From contig MNCI01007858.1 of the NCBI GenBank assembly GCA_015680685.1, positions 252,513 through 300,667 on the forward strand: a stretch of DNA of 48,155 nt, read 5' to 3'. Origin of the DNA: Gnetum montanum. Taxonomy: Eukaryota > Streptophyta > Gnetopsida > Gnetales > Gnetaceae. The notes beneath the pieces were generated by a model. That model ran no database searches. It saw nothing but the letters and a program-made list of their open reading frames with translations, and was not told the DNA's origin. A program made the translations under genes and the position numbers. Position 1 is the stretch's first letter. Each line of letters starts with the position of its first letter. Positions 1 through 10,761 of the stretch are shown piece by piece.

Positions 1-274
1 TCATAGACAAAGTTTAGTTAAGAAATATAAATACTTGATTAAAGCCAAGAAAAGGAAATTTATAAGGAAGTAGCACCAATATTTTGCTTACACCATTAAA
101 AAGGAGCCAAGATAATTTTTGCAATATTTTCATTGTAGAGCATCTTCATCATTTAATTTTTGTTTTTAAGATATATTATCATTTTATGATAAACTATTTA
201 AAATAGAAGATGATAATTCTACCACTATTATATAGCAAGCATCTCTCTAATTTACTCTTCAGGAATCTACAAAG
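1..274. other. Flank upstream of element E
   Basis: AT-rich sequence in which I see no gene or repeat. The short reading frame starting at 210 runs into the LTR that begins at 275 and is not credible. The last five bases before the LTR are CAAAG, the expected left target duplication of element E; no right copy was found because that element is truncated. Confidence 0.5.
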
Positions 275-1188
275 TGATAAGCCATTTGGTTGGCTATGTC
301 GATGGGATGTCATTGATGTGATCCCATTGATGGGGTCCTGTCAATGTGATCCCATGGATGTAGGATTTGACCTATTGATGTGTACTCATTGATGGGGCAC
401 CTTGTTTCACCTATAAATACATGCTCACTAACTACATTTATATGATTCCTTTCATAAGTTGTAGTGGAGCTCTAGCAATTTTTCTTCTTGAAAGTTAGAA
501 TATTTTTCTAAGTGCCTATAGCAGGAGTCAAAGAGTGTTTGGATCTTTATTCAAGCATTTTTGTAGCTAAGCACAACAATATGTGTGGAAATAAAGACAG
601 TGTTTCTAATAAATCTTATGTAACTTTGAAATGGATTAATTATTTCCTTTATGCATTTAATATTTTAAGTAATTTTATTTAATGTTTTAAGTAATTAAGT
701 AATTAATTAAGCTAGACTAAGCTAAATTAAATAAAAATTAATTAAGCACATAAGTATGACCACTTCAAGCATACACTTGGTGCTTAGTAATCCCAATAAT
801 GCTTAATGATTGATAACCTAATAACATTAAATATGTTCAGGATGTGTACGACAAGTGGGAATAGATGCTTATGTTAGGATTAGGTAAATGTTATCTTGTT
901 AGATTAAATTAGTAATTAAATTACTTTATTTATCATTTTTTATTCTTGGGCAATTTAGAAGATAAAATGTAAAAATGACAAAAAACAAAAAACATATACC
1001 TTAGTTGCACTTAACCATATCTTTTCATTTTACACGTGTAATTGGGAAGAGAATGATTGTAATGGTTAGTTTCACTTTCTAAAGACCAATGTACTTAGAA
1101 GGCAATAAGTCCATGAAATTTGACCGAATGACATGTAAACGCTTAGTGATTTGTATGGTTGGGTGTAGTGTCTACTCGTTGCTCATCA
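275..1188 (+). repeat. 5' LTR of element E
   Basis: Starts TGATAAG and ends GCTCATCA, close to the TGATGAG...CTCATCA ends of the other elements in this window. The first 150 bases carry iterated CATTGATG/GATCCCAT motifs, followed by a TATA box (TATAAATA) at 412-419. An AATAAAG polyadenylation-like signal lies near 589. The end of the LTR keeps the family-wide TTTGTATGGTTGGGTGTAG-type sequence. Length 914 bp. No matching 3' LTR was found in the window. Confidence 0.8.
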
Positions 1189-1189
1189 T

Positions 1190-1207
1190 TAGTGAAATTA
1201 CGAAGGA
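1190..1207 (+). other. Decayed primer-binding site of E
   Basis: Directly after the LTR comes TAGTGAAATTACGAAGGA, which lines up with the tRNA-Asp-type site of the other elements (TGGCACCGTTGCCAGGGA in D) with several substitutions. Position more than sequence supports the call. Confidence 0.45.
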
Positions 1208-1336
1208 GTTGTAGTTTGATATGTGTGGTGTCTAGGACTTGGTGAATATTATTTGAGATCATTAGAACAATTCTTAAAGCTACAATCATTCAAGAAATTA
1301 TAATTAAAGCACACTGAATTTTTCTTTTAATCCAAA

Positions 1337-2260
1337 AAGTCTTCTTCTCATAGGAATAATGAATCAAAACTGCTAGTGCCCTAAGAATTCAAAGTCATGT
1401 ACACTCATTGAGATGAGTTTGTAGTTGATCTCATCTTTATCTTGCATCAAGATGAATAGCTTCAGTGGAGAGATATGGAAGTTGCTCCAAACTCTTAAGA
1501 GGTTAGGCATCCAAAATCTTCATAATGATTACATTATGCAAAACCATAACTATTGAGACTACCATTTCACAGAAACACAATGCCAATTAGATTGGCATTA
1601 GCAAAAGCACCATGAAGCTATGAAGGGAAAACATTTCACTAACCCCTCTAAATCAAAATGACAAGGGGGATCCTTCCTCTAAGGGTTCTCAACATGAAGA
1701 TTTTCCATCCCTTCGCTCTAGTGAAGGAAGCGTAAACTCAAATCTATAGTCCACTATCAACAATATGAGTTCAAGAAAAATTGGGAGTTAAGGCAAGAAC
1801 TCGAGAAAGCATCATAATGATGATAAACCTGATGACCATGATCATGACAAGCTATGAGAAGGTGGTAGACATCGTTGTGGTGGTATTCCTCCTCCCTCTT
1901 CATCCTCTTTATCTACATCTTCTTCCTCCTCCTCTAAATCTGATTGACACTATAGAGGATGAAACCATGATGGAGGTGAATGGTAGGATAATGATTGTAG
2001 GCCTCACCATGACCAAAAGGGTAGCATAGGACATCATAAGCATCATTGAAATCATGATGATGATGATCCTTTGTTGGTAACTTGAAGGATGCTAAACATC
2101 ATAGAGGCAATTATAATTCCAACTAGGCATGTGAAAGATAGCAAAGTCAAAAGTTTGCATATGAATAATATTCCCAGATTTAAGGGGGAATATAACTTAG
2201 ATCATCAAACCCATCTCCAAGACTTTCACAATGCCTATGCCTTGTAGAATAAATCTTGGA
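1337..2260 (+). pseudogene. Decayed gag of element E
   Basis: Aligns by eye with the gag of A1 and D. At 1337-1339 the start codon of the relatives reads AAG. The next recognisable block (1405-1470) matches the HPDEYGPDFTFILHQDE region of A1. A serine-rich stretch lies near 1885-1945. The NNIPRFKG and AYAL blocks near 2160-2250 mark the start of the retrotransposon gag domain. Immediately after AYAL the sequence jumps to the WNLP block of the protease. About 1.6 kb present in A1 (12730 to 14385), including the core gag domain and zinc knuckle, is therefore deleted. Many stops; not functional. Confidence 0.7.
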
Positions 2261-2640
2261 ACCTACCTCTTCTCAAGAAGAGAAACATTCATTTAGAATT
2301 AGCAAATCAATTCATCACTATTTCCTTGGGATTAGTAGAGGACATTATAACCAATGTTTATGGATGGTCAAACCTTGTTGATTTTTTTGGTGATCAAGGT
2401 TAACAATTGTAACGAGTACTTCCCTATCATTATGGGAAGGGCTTGGTTAATCACTATTAATGCATGAATGGACATTAGGCATCTTTCACTAGAAATTTTC
2501 ATGGAAAATACTTTTGGAAAGATTGAAAAGAGAGTTCCATGCATCACATACAACCATACAGGGTGCAAATGTGTGTAGAAGTCATTGTCTATAAAAAGCA
2601 CATTAATAAGAGTATGTAGATAGTGTGAAAATGAATATAA
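2261..2640 (+). pseudogene. Decayed retroviral-type aspartic protease of element E
   Basis: Residues read LLKKRNIHLELANQFI, SLGLVEDIITNVYGW and then, after frame disruption, a decayed equivalent of the PIIMGRAWL block. These match the protease of A1 (14331-14700) and D. The catalytic DSG segment is missing because the upstream deletion ends just 3' of it. Frameshifts near 2385 and stops further on show that it is dead. The family normally cleaves Gag and Gag-Pol. Confidence 0.65.
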
Positions 2641-2833
2641 AATTCAAAATTTCTTGTACACAATAGCCACAAAATAGGAGGGCACTCTGTGGCTAACAAT
2701 GGATTTTGAAAGCAACACACTTTGCATAGAACCAACTAAGAGCTTAACATGTGTCGATGTTGAAGGAATGGATGAACTAGAGCAAGTTCATCACAAACTC
2801 TCTAATAATGAACGTAATGATATTTATTGAGAT

Positions 2834-3424
2834 ATGGAAATCCTTGACAATTTTAAACATGATCCCTTAGAGTTGAAAACTCTACCTACTAGCATGAAAT
2901 ATGCATTTCTAAAACATGGCAAGTCGATAATAATTAATGCCAATGTTGCTCCTAAGCAAAAAAGGATACTGTTGAAGGTGGTTGACAAATGGCCAACAAC
3001 CTTTACTTTGTCATATCCTAAACAGATAAGGATTGATCCTTGGATATGCTAGCATCATTTTTATGTTAATCCTTTCATCAAGCCAAAGAGGTAACCCTAG
3101 AGATGGCTGAATCCCAAATTGAAGTACATCATCAAAGAGGAAATTGAAAAACTCCTCAAGGTGGTGTTCATCTATCTAAATATGAATAGTGAATGGGTTA
3201 GCCCACTTTTGATAATTCCAAAGAAAGATGGCAACTGGAGGATGTGTATTTACTTTAGGTTGTTGAACATGATGACATTCAAAGATTATATTCCATTGCC
3301 ATTTATGAACCAATTGTTTGACACTATCTCTAGGCATTAATATTACAACTTTCTAGATGGTTATAGTGACTATAACCAAATTCAGATAGCACCAAAAGAT
3401 CAAGCCAAAACTACATTGATTTGA
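2834..3424 (+). pseudogene. Partial Ty3/gypsy reverse transcriptase of element E
   Basis: A single frame from 2834 to 3424, broken by several stops, matches the N-terminal half of a plant Ty3/gypsy reverse transcriptase. The pre-RT segment reads LELKTLPTSMKYAFL. It is followed by LKYIIKEEIEKLL, WVSPLLIIPKKDGNWRMCI (fingers), IPLPFMNQLFD and FLDGYSDYNQIQIAPKDQ (palm start). After KTTLI a stop and unrelated sequence follow, so the YxDD active-site motif, the thumb, RNase H and integrase are absent. This is the only reverse transcriptase sequence I can find in the window. Confidence 0.85.
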
Positions 3425-3425
3425 A

Positions 3426-5169
3426 AAGTAAGTTGTTATACACTCCTTAGTGAATTTTGACTTCCATGAACAACATCCTATTTTCTTAATTAACTAACAT
3501 CATTTATGGGTTCTAGGTTAGTGTGCAATTAGGCATTGTAGCTTTTCTTTGATTTATCCTACATCACTAGTTCTACTTACCAAAAATGAATTACCTCGAG
3601 CTCATGATTCAATGATGCAACTCACTAAGTAATCACATCATCTTACCTCCTTAAAGTTTGAAAATAGGTTGAGGTCATTACACTCCTGATGCCTCTAATC
3701 ATTTGCTTTACCTACTAAAACTTGAACATGAGCTCTAGCTATCTTGATTAAAACTTCAAAGGGAACCATCTACTAGAAGATTTAATTAGTCTTTTTCCCT
3801 TATACTGAAGTCATATGAATGATTTACATGTCAATATTATGATAAGCTTCCACTAGACTTTGCTCTAGCTTCATCCTACTTAGGCATAATTCACCATCTT
3901 TTGGACCCTAATAGGCATGCACTCACTTTAACCCTTTTCAAGAAGATTAAGGTTAGTGAACAGTGTTCTATGGCCACAAATGGATCCCAGCTTTTAGCTT
4001 CCTTACATTGTGTGGGTTTCTGAACTCAATGACACACACAGAGGTTAGACTTCTTGGTCCATATTTCAAGATGGGCCAAATGGAAAGCCCATGGAATTTG
4101 CATCTTGATCACATAAGTGCTATTATTCTTGTTTCTTGAACAAGTGCAAACTTCAACCCTTGACTATCACCATGAAAACATACACATAGTCAACTATGCT
4201 CACTTGTGTCATGGCATTGATCCATGCAAACTTATCTTTAAGATTGAGTAGTAAACCAAAGTGTTGATGCTCTATTCCAAATTTGATAGAAAGGTAATAT
4301 TGGCCTCCATCCACATTCCTCTAAAAAATTTCAAACATTTTTTAACTCTCATTTCAAAGTCCTTTTCATTTGTCCCTCATAATACTTGTTTTCTATTAGT
4401 CTCTTGCATTTATTTAGCCTTAGATGGAATTTACCACTCACATAGGGCTTTATTCCCAAACAATTGGACTCTCTAGTGCCCCATTCCAGGTAACTTAGGT
4501 TTGGTCTACCATATGGGATGCTTCAATAGACTACAATTTGGGTGATCACTGCCATAACATTTTCACACTGGGTTGTTCCCAGTTCACTTGTTGTTACTAT
4601 GGAAATCCTCATAAGTTTCTCTTTCTTCATTTAATTATACACTTTAACTTAGCAAGTGTCCTTACCTAAACTAGGGTCACTAAAAGAGAGCACCACTACT
4701 TTAGTGCAATGTGTCGTGATGGAGGGTTAGCACTAAAATTGTTGGTAGCATAGTCTTGCATCATCTAGAAGGGGAAGGCTAGAGAATAAGTGATGGCTTA
4801 ACGAATCCCCGAGATTAGGTTTTAAATATCTTATTCAATGTTATTATGTGAATGTGATTTATTACCTTTAGAATAAAAATTCTTGTGCTAATTCATTACA
4901 TACACTCATAGCTTGCATATCTCAAGGAATGACAAATTCTCTAAAATGGTTCTTAAGGATTCAGACTGTGGTTTGTAGGGGAATGCAATGGTTGAGAAAA
5001 TGAAATATCTCTTGGAAGGATGTATAGAAAAATCCTAAATATATTCACCAACTAGTCCAACAGAAGGTTTTAACACATATGCGGCCCAACATAGAAGGTA
5101 AGAAATAATTTTATTTATATTACATTAGATCTAATAAACTAAATGTGTACGTTATCTCTCTCAACTACT
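3426..5169. other. Unassigned AT-rich stretch
   Basis: About 1.7 kb between the broken RT and the LINE end. No domain, LTR end or long frame is recognisable on either strand. The 71-codon frame at 4261-4476 has no recognisable motif. The 5' portion of the LINE could reach into the right-hand part, but I see no RT motif. Confidence 0.4.
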
Positions 5170-5530
5170 ATTTTAATCAGGTATGAGAATGCTATTAACA
5201 AGCTTTTCTTAAGTTCTCATCATCTTAGAATTCAAAGTGGAAGATGGATTCATCTCCCATAAGAAGATCACATTTGTAGGTTGTGCAAGTTAAAAGCCCT
5301 TGAAAATGAGTTACATGTGTTTAATTTTTGTAATGTGACTACCCATTTAAAACAATGTTATAATGTTACAATAAGAAACTTGTATGATTTGTTTTTACTA
5401 CTTCCATTTGTGCTTGGTCAATTTGTCATGCTTATTTTTATTTTTCATGAAAATGTAATACCTATCCAATAGATCTTATGGATCTTAAGAAGTAATAAAG
5501 CTTCAATTTCAATTTCAATTTTCAACTATT
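5170..5530 (+). pseudogene. C-terminal end of a LINE (non-LTR retrotransposon) ORF2
   Basis: Translation around 5215-5330 gives LRIQSGRWIHLP, a stop, then CRLCKLKALENELHVF. This is the LRIxxGR...CxxC...ExExHxxxxC pattern of the zinc-finger-like C-terminus of plant LINE ORF2 proteins. The frame ends at 5472. Shortly after come AATAAAG and an iterated TTTCAA tail (about 5498-5522), as expected at a LINE 3' end with a simple-repeat tail. The fragment is 5'-truncated, typical of LINE insertions, and has at least one stop and one frameshift. I cannot assign a clade firmly; an RTE-like or L1-like origin are both possible. Confidence 0.6.
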
Positions 5531-6478
5531 ATTTATTGATATTTTTTATGAGTTCCTACTCTATCAAATAAATATTTGAAATAAATAGAATAAATTCACA
5601 AGTTTTTTGGTCAAACATTTAAAGTAACAAGATAGACACAATATAGTATCATGCTTCTTAAAGCAAAGATGATGTAACTAGATTAAGGTAGATGAAGGGT
5701 TTGATAATGATTTACTATGATCACATATTTTAGCTTAAGTGAATTGTGTACCCTTGAAACTAAATCTATAACCTATACACTAAGGGACACATGCTCTAAA
5801 AAAATGAACATAGGCTTAATGACAATGAAGTTTTATTATACTAGCATTATTGTGCTAAAGCATCATATCAAAAGTCACCTTGGAAAATTTGTAGTTTGGT
5901 TTCTATTCATAGGATGGAATAGAGAGAAATTTTTGCACAAAGATTGTTAGATAAATGTCTACATAATGAAGATAGAGTAAAGAGGCTCATTTCCAAAAAA
6001 AATTTATTTATTTATGACATAATGGAGAAGAACATTTTCATGCAAAGTATGGAAAAGATAGACAAATATGTTCATTGTAGTAATGCTTTGATTGCAATTG
6101 ATGATATGGTTGACAAGTGGTAACATTATTAGATGGCTTTTTCTTTGGCATGCATGAATATAATGTCATTGTTATTGTTGATGTGGTCATGCATTAATGA
6201 CTAATAACCGGTTACATTATTGAAGTTTGGAATGTAGCAATATAATGTTACTGTTGTGGTCGAGAAGGAAATCAAATCTTTTGTTATCCAATATAGTAAT
6301 GGTTCAAAATAAGGAAAAATCATTATGAAGATATGAGAAAAAGTAGTACATTATGTTATATATATATATTGCATTATGAAGAAAGTGTTCTTGTAGCTAG
6401 TCCTCTCGATAGATTATAAATGGTAACATGCATTTTAGTCAAGTGAATAATGTGTGTTGACAAGTCTGAATTAGTATA
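5531..6478. other. Unassigned sequence upstream of the LOG relic
   Basis: AT-rich. A 77-codon plus-strand frame at 5717-5950 has no recognisable domain. A short TA dinucleotide run lies near 6357-6368. Part of this could be the former promoter and leader of the LOG-like gene that starts at 6479, but no element is convincing. Confidence 0.35.
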
Positions 6479-8335
6479 ATGACAAAAATTTGTGTTTTCT
6501 ATGGAAGTAAGTTAGGCAAAAATAATAGATTTGAAAATGTTGTTAAATAACTTGGATTAGAAATTGTAATGTTAGTTATTTCTAATTTTCAAGGTATGTA
6601 TGATAGATTTATATGTTTTTTATTTATTTAACTTAGCTATTTTGGTATGAAGGTTGGAAGAAAGATAGATTTAATATATGGAAGAGGAAGCAGTAGCTGA
6701 TACTATTTTTAGTAGTGGAGGAAATGTTCTTGGGTAAGATTTTAACTTTAGATTCTTATTAAGGTATTTTTCTTGTGAGCTTATTATTTGATCATCATTT
6801 GTACCTTAAATAATAGAGTGGTACCAAAATTTCTTACATTTGAGTAGGTACTATTCTAATAACAGTTACCTTTTGTTAATGTAGTGTACTTGTGCATATC
6901 ATACTAATAGTTTAAGTCTTTTCTTATGATTTTACTACACCTAGATCAATGGTAATACAATCAACAATGTTCATTTTATTAATACTATGCATGAGAGGAA
7001 AGTAATGATGACAAAGTACTCGGATGCCTTGAATGCTTTACCAAGTAGTTTTTATATTATTATTTCACTTTGTAATATTTAATGTATTCCATTTTAGTTG
7101 AAATTATTATATTTTCTTATTACTAGGTGGTTTTGGGACCATGTAAGAAGTTATAAAGGTTATTAGTTGGAGACAACTTGGAATTCATAACAAGCTAGTA
7201 TGTTTGATGATGTTGTAACATTAGGCATAATTTATCATCATTAATGTTAAAAATTCGTTCATGAATTTTCTTATTTATTTTCACATAGGTTTGTTAAATG
7301 TTGAAGGCTATTGATGAGTGGTGAAGAGATACCCCTAAGCCTAACCATACAAATCATAAAGCCTTCATGCACAATCTGATTAAATTTTGTGGACTCTCTA
7401 GTGTCTAATGCATTAGTATACTACAAAGTGAACCATGCCCTAATGGTCATACATTGTCTTCCCAATTATGTTTGTGAAGTAAAAACGTATGATTAAGTGT
7501 AATCAAGACATATGATTTTTGTCATTTTATGTTTTATGGCTTTGGTACTTAAAGAGAGAGATGAAATAGATTGAGAACTAATCTAATTGAACTATTTAAC
7601 TAATCTATAACTTGTTCTAACATAAGCATTTGGTGCCACTTTCTGTACATATTTTGAACCCACATATCCATAGCTAGTTTACCAAGTGCTACGCTATTGG
7701 GTTCACTAGGCAATACCACTACTAGGATTACTAAGTGAATATGTGTTTATGCTTGAAGTGGTTGTAGTTATGTATTTAAACTATTTAGCTTATCTCACTT
7801 AATTACTTGATTAGCTTAATTACTAAGAAACATTGAATAAATAACTAAAAACATTAAATGCATTAATAAAACATATAAACTATCCAAAATTCTTTAGGGT
7901 TTATTATTGTTTTTATTGCTACATACACTATCATGCTTAGGTACAACAGTACTCAAATAAAAATTTGTACACTCAACGACTTCTGCTATGGGCACTTGGA
8001 AAAATATTCTAACTTTTGAATGTAAAAACTATAAGATTTTGGCTACTACTATGACTTCAAATGCCCATAAACATGGCTAGAAGCTCATATTTATAGTTTT
8101 TACTCTTAGGTTGTGTTAATGAGGCCCCGTAGACATAGTAGACACTATGTTGACGCAGCCCTGTTGATGGGGCAATAACACGTAAGTGTGGCCCCAGCAA
8201 TGGGGGCTTGACGTTGAGACACTTTGATGCTCATTAGCTATTATGACTCTATATTAACATTTTTAGATCATGTGGTGAATGATGGTCTCATTAGTAGTTA
8301 AGTTTGTGATATCCTTCTTGCAAAGACTTGTCCAA
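6479..8335 (+). pseudogene. LOG-like: LOG-type cytokinin riboside 5'-monophosphate phosphoribohydrolase pseudogene
   Basis: LOG enzymes release active cytokinin bases from their nucleotides in one step. Six exon-like blocks occur in LOG order. 6479-6575: KICVFYGSKLGKNN, the N-terminal Rossmann strand. 6653-6733: GRKIDLIYGRGS then SGGGNVLG, ending at a GTAAG donor. About 6930-7049: TPRSM and MHERKVMMTKYSDALNALP. 7126-7195: GGFGTM, a stop, EVIKVISWRQLGIHNKL, covering the GGxGTxxE active-site motif, with CTAG acceptor and GTATG donor. 7289-7311: GLLNVEGY. 8237 onward: YDSILTFLDHVVNDG and a decayed tail. The last exon is split by a solo LTR at 7312-8236. Stops in blocks 1, 2 and 4 and a gap in block 2 show that it is dead. 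Retained introns mean it is a duplicated or abandoned gene, not a retrocopy. Confidence 0.88.
7312..8236 (-). mobile_element. Solo LTR (minus strand) inside the LOG relic
   Basis: On the minus strand it begins TAATGAG (at 8236) and ends CTCATCA (at 7312), the same ends as the other LTRs here. The flanks are identical 5-bp duplications, GCTAT at 7307-7311 and 8237-8241. The minus-strand TATAAATA box, a GTATGGTTAGGCTTAGGGG-type end and the interior CCACTTCAAGCATAAACAC stretch match the LTR of element E in layout. Length 925 bp. No internal region remains, so it is a product of LTR-LTR recombination. It cuts between the two halves of the GYYDS codon run of the LOG exon. Confidence 0.9.
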
Positions 8336-8949
8336 GAAAGTTAATATGTAAGCTTCTAGTGTGAAAATATTACTGACACATTGCATATATTTTTATTTAT
8401 TATTTCCTAAATTTTGTTCTATCATATAATTCATACATTTTATAATTTTTTTAGGAATGAAGAGATAATAGCTTGGATATAAAGAAAATATTTTTTTTGA
8501 AGAAAATCTTGGTTCCAGAATAAAGGGATAACATCTTGGTTTTCAAGAAAATATTACGGTTGAAGAGATGTCAAATGAGACTATAAGTGGTTGTGAATGT
8601 ACCTTAAAGATATTAGTAGAAAGAAAAATTTCTTAATAAGAAAAAGTAACTATTTTCTTAGTTGTTGGTGTAATTATATCATTGCTAATGCAAAGAATCA
8701 TATATTTTTATTAGAAATCCTTACAAAAAAGATAATATGTAGTCCTTATTCATTTTGCATATGTAGTATCACATAAAAAACATGTAAGTATTGAAAATAG
8801 AACATAATCATATTTTTTAGGTCTTCCAATGTTAGTCCACCATTAAGTTGAATATTCAATATGTAGAAATCATATGTAAAAGGTAAAGTTGTATTATTAT
8901 CTTGGATAATGTTTTGCTAAAAGTAACTTATATCCCACTTTTTTTTTGT
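8336..8949. other. Unassigned sequence downstream of the LOG relic
   Basis: AT-rich with long A and T runs. No domain or repeat end recognised. It may contain the former 3' untranslated region of the LOG-like gene. Confidence 0.35.
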
Positions 8950-9180
8950 ATACACTACTTGATGAAAAGAAAACCTTGATGGATTGCAAATGAAAAGTTT
9001 GCTTTCTATGGTGGAAAATAAGTAATAACTTATGCTTATCTAACCAAACCTATCTATGTATATATTTCTAACTCTAGGATCTATATAGAAAAAATAATCA
9101 CCATGGTTTGCACCTTGAACAAAAGAGGAAAAATTTTCTATCATCAAATATGGATTATGACCAAAATCTTTCCATAATTC
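8950..9180 (-). pseudogene. Possible gene relic (F-box/kelch-like pattern, uncertain)
   Basis: On the minus strand one frame reads about 70 codons with a single stop. It includes LWKDFGHNPYLMIENF, YFFYIDPRVRNIYIDRFG and SKLFICNPSRFSFHQ. The last block resembles the LFVCNP segment common in plant F-box/kelch proteins, and the first loosely resembles an F-box start. The resemblance is weak and by eye only. I am fairly sure that this was coding, not that the family is right. Element B1 inserted about 230 bp to the right, in the upstream direction of this relic. Confidence 0.3.
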
Positions 9181-9411
9181 AAACATGAATTGTTATATTG
9201 AATGGAAAAATCTCAATTTCATAACAAAAACATGAATTTTCAAATTTGTAAAATTGCCATAGCCATCAATTATTTGTCACTCTGCTCATGTTCTAAATTT
9301 GAACATATACTTTGTGGTAATAATTTATTGATGAATTGATTTGTTCATAATTATATATTAGATTCTACTAATGCAACCTATATTCATAGACAAAGATTCT
9401 CAAAGCATCTC

Positions 9412-10368
9412 TAATGAGGCATTGATTGGCTATGTTGATGCAACCATGTCAAGGCAGATGCCTCAATGCATGCCATTACATCTGTTTGAATAAAAAGTTA
9501 ATTTTTTAATCTATGATATAAGATATTTGATATCAAAGCCTTAATATCAAATACATAATATCAGGGACCCAGAAGCAATGTTGATTATCTGATATCCCAA
9601 GATGTGTACTAGCCTATAAATATAACACTTGGATGCATGGTCTAGGAGTCATATTAGTCAATAGAGTAGCCGAACTCTTGTACTTTTATTTTGTAGTCTT
9701 ACAGAACAATCAATGAGTATGTGCAGTGTGGATCTAAGTTGTATGGCATCTTATTCGAGTGGCAATGTACCTAGATACATTTCATGAATGGAAATAAGAT
9801 TGAGATTGATTCTTATACATTGCAGTACTTTAACTTAGATTGGATTTACTTTCCATGCAATGCACTTTTCATGTACTTAGTTAATATTTATGTTTCCATG
9901 CATATTAATGAATTGGTGGAATGAGCATGACCAGTTTCGAGTGTAAACATGTATTCACTTGATAATCCCACTAGTGTTATTACTTGGTTCGCCTAGTAGC
10001 ATAGTGCTTGGTAATCCCAATAGCAGATACATGGGTTTAGGATCTATACATCAAGCTAGGAACAGACACTCATCACCCATAGGCTAGTTTAGACTTTACT
10101 TTCCATGGTTAATTAGTTAAATAATTCATTTCTTTAATATCATTAGGAGTATCATAAGGCCAAAAAAACATCAAGAATCATATGCTTCACTCTAGACTAA
10201 ACCCTACTAGATAAAGCTACCACTAGTCTAAGTGGAAAGACAATGAGTTGTGTTCAAGACATAATGAACTGGGTACCATAACTAGTCCCATCCATGGAAT
10301 TTAACTAGATCATGCATGAACACATGTGATTTGTATGGTCAAGCGTAGGGGTACCTCACTAACCATCA
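9412..10368 (+). repeat. 5' LTR of B1
   Basis: 957 bp. Begins TAATGAGGCATTGATTGG (the relatives have TGATGA) and ends CATCA directly before the primer site. Upstream of the TATA box (TATAAATA, 9615-9622) lie several TGATATCAA-type palindromic motifs at 9520-9600. The 3' LTR at 22728-23657 matches along its length but with many substitutions, implying an older insertion than A1. Confidence 0.85.
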
Positions 10369-10369
10369 T

Positions 10370-10387
10370 TGGCACCATTGCTAGGGA
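10370..10387 (+). other. Primer-binding site of B1 (tRNA-Asp type)
   Basis: TGGCACCATTGCTAGGGA two bases after the LTR. It matches the complement of the 3' end of plant tRNA-Asp (TGGCGCCGTTGCCGGGGA) except at four positions, all transitions of the C-to-T or G-to-A kind. Confidence 0.8.
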
Positions 10388-10666
10388 TGGTGCTAGTTGT
10401 CTAGATTAGTTATATTATACATGATCATTGTACACTCATTAACAAATTATCTTCTAGAAAATATTAAGTCACACACATCATAAAATAACAACATTACCTC
10501 TTGAAAAACTAATGAGATATATGCATCATATTAAGAGAACATTTATTGGAAAACTAATGAGATATATATTGAAGAAAATTGAAGTGACCAACCTCATGTA
10601 GGGGTTTCATATGTTCATAACCATCCTGATTACACTCAAGGACTACAATCACCTAAGGTAGACAAT
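10388..10666 (+). pseudogene. Gag leader and N-terminus of B1 (left part, split by A1)
   Basis: Matches the 5' leader and gag start of element C. TGCTAGTT and the GATTAGTTATATTATAC stretch occur in both, and the segment ending CTAAGGTAGACAAT at 10653-10666 is shared with 25357-25370. The gag frame is broken by stops. At 10667 nested element A1 begins; the sequence resumes at 17925. Confidence 0.75.
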
Positions 10667-10690
10667 TGATGAGACGCAAATTGCACAAGC

Positions 10691-10742
10691 CGCGATATCG
10701 CGTCTCTCCCTGCGATATCGCGTCTCTCCCTGCGATATCGCG
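10691..10742 (+). repeat. Palindrome array in U3 of A1
   Basis: Three copies of a palindrome built on GCGATATCGC (first copy CGCGATATCGCG at 10691-10702, then 10711-10722 and 10731-10742) at an exact 20-bp spacing with TCTCTCCCT linkers, followed by a fourth, decayed copy. It lies 30 bp upstream of the TATA box. The corresponding arrays are at 16884-16965 (five cores), 41268-41333 (four) and 47461-47578 (seven). Confidence 0.85.
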
Positions 10743-10761
10743 TACACGATAACATGGTCTG

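Larger units (their letters stand above)
275..3425 (+). mobile_element. Truncated Ty3/gypsy element E (5' LTR, gag, protease, partial RT)
   Basis: A Ty3/gypsy element on the plus strand reading 5' LTR, decayed primer site, gag, aspartic protease, reverse transcriptase. Homology stops just after the RT motif around FLDGYSDYNQI, before the YxDD catalytic motif, and no RNase H, integrase or 3' LTR follows. Gag and protease resemble those of A1 and D further along the window, so this is the one copy here showing that the group can be linked to pol. The reading frame has many stops and one large internal deletion. I infer an old element truncated at its 3' side, perhaps by a later deletion or insertion near 3425. 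Confidence 0.8.

Noticed and set aside
1781-2029. 82-codon frame as a separate gene
   Set aside because: It is an out-of-frame reading of the Ser/His-rich part of element E gag.
5717-5950. 77-codon frame as the start of the LOG-like gene
   Set aside because: No LOG motif, and the LOG N-terminal block has its own ATG at 6479.
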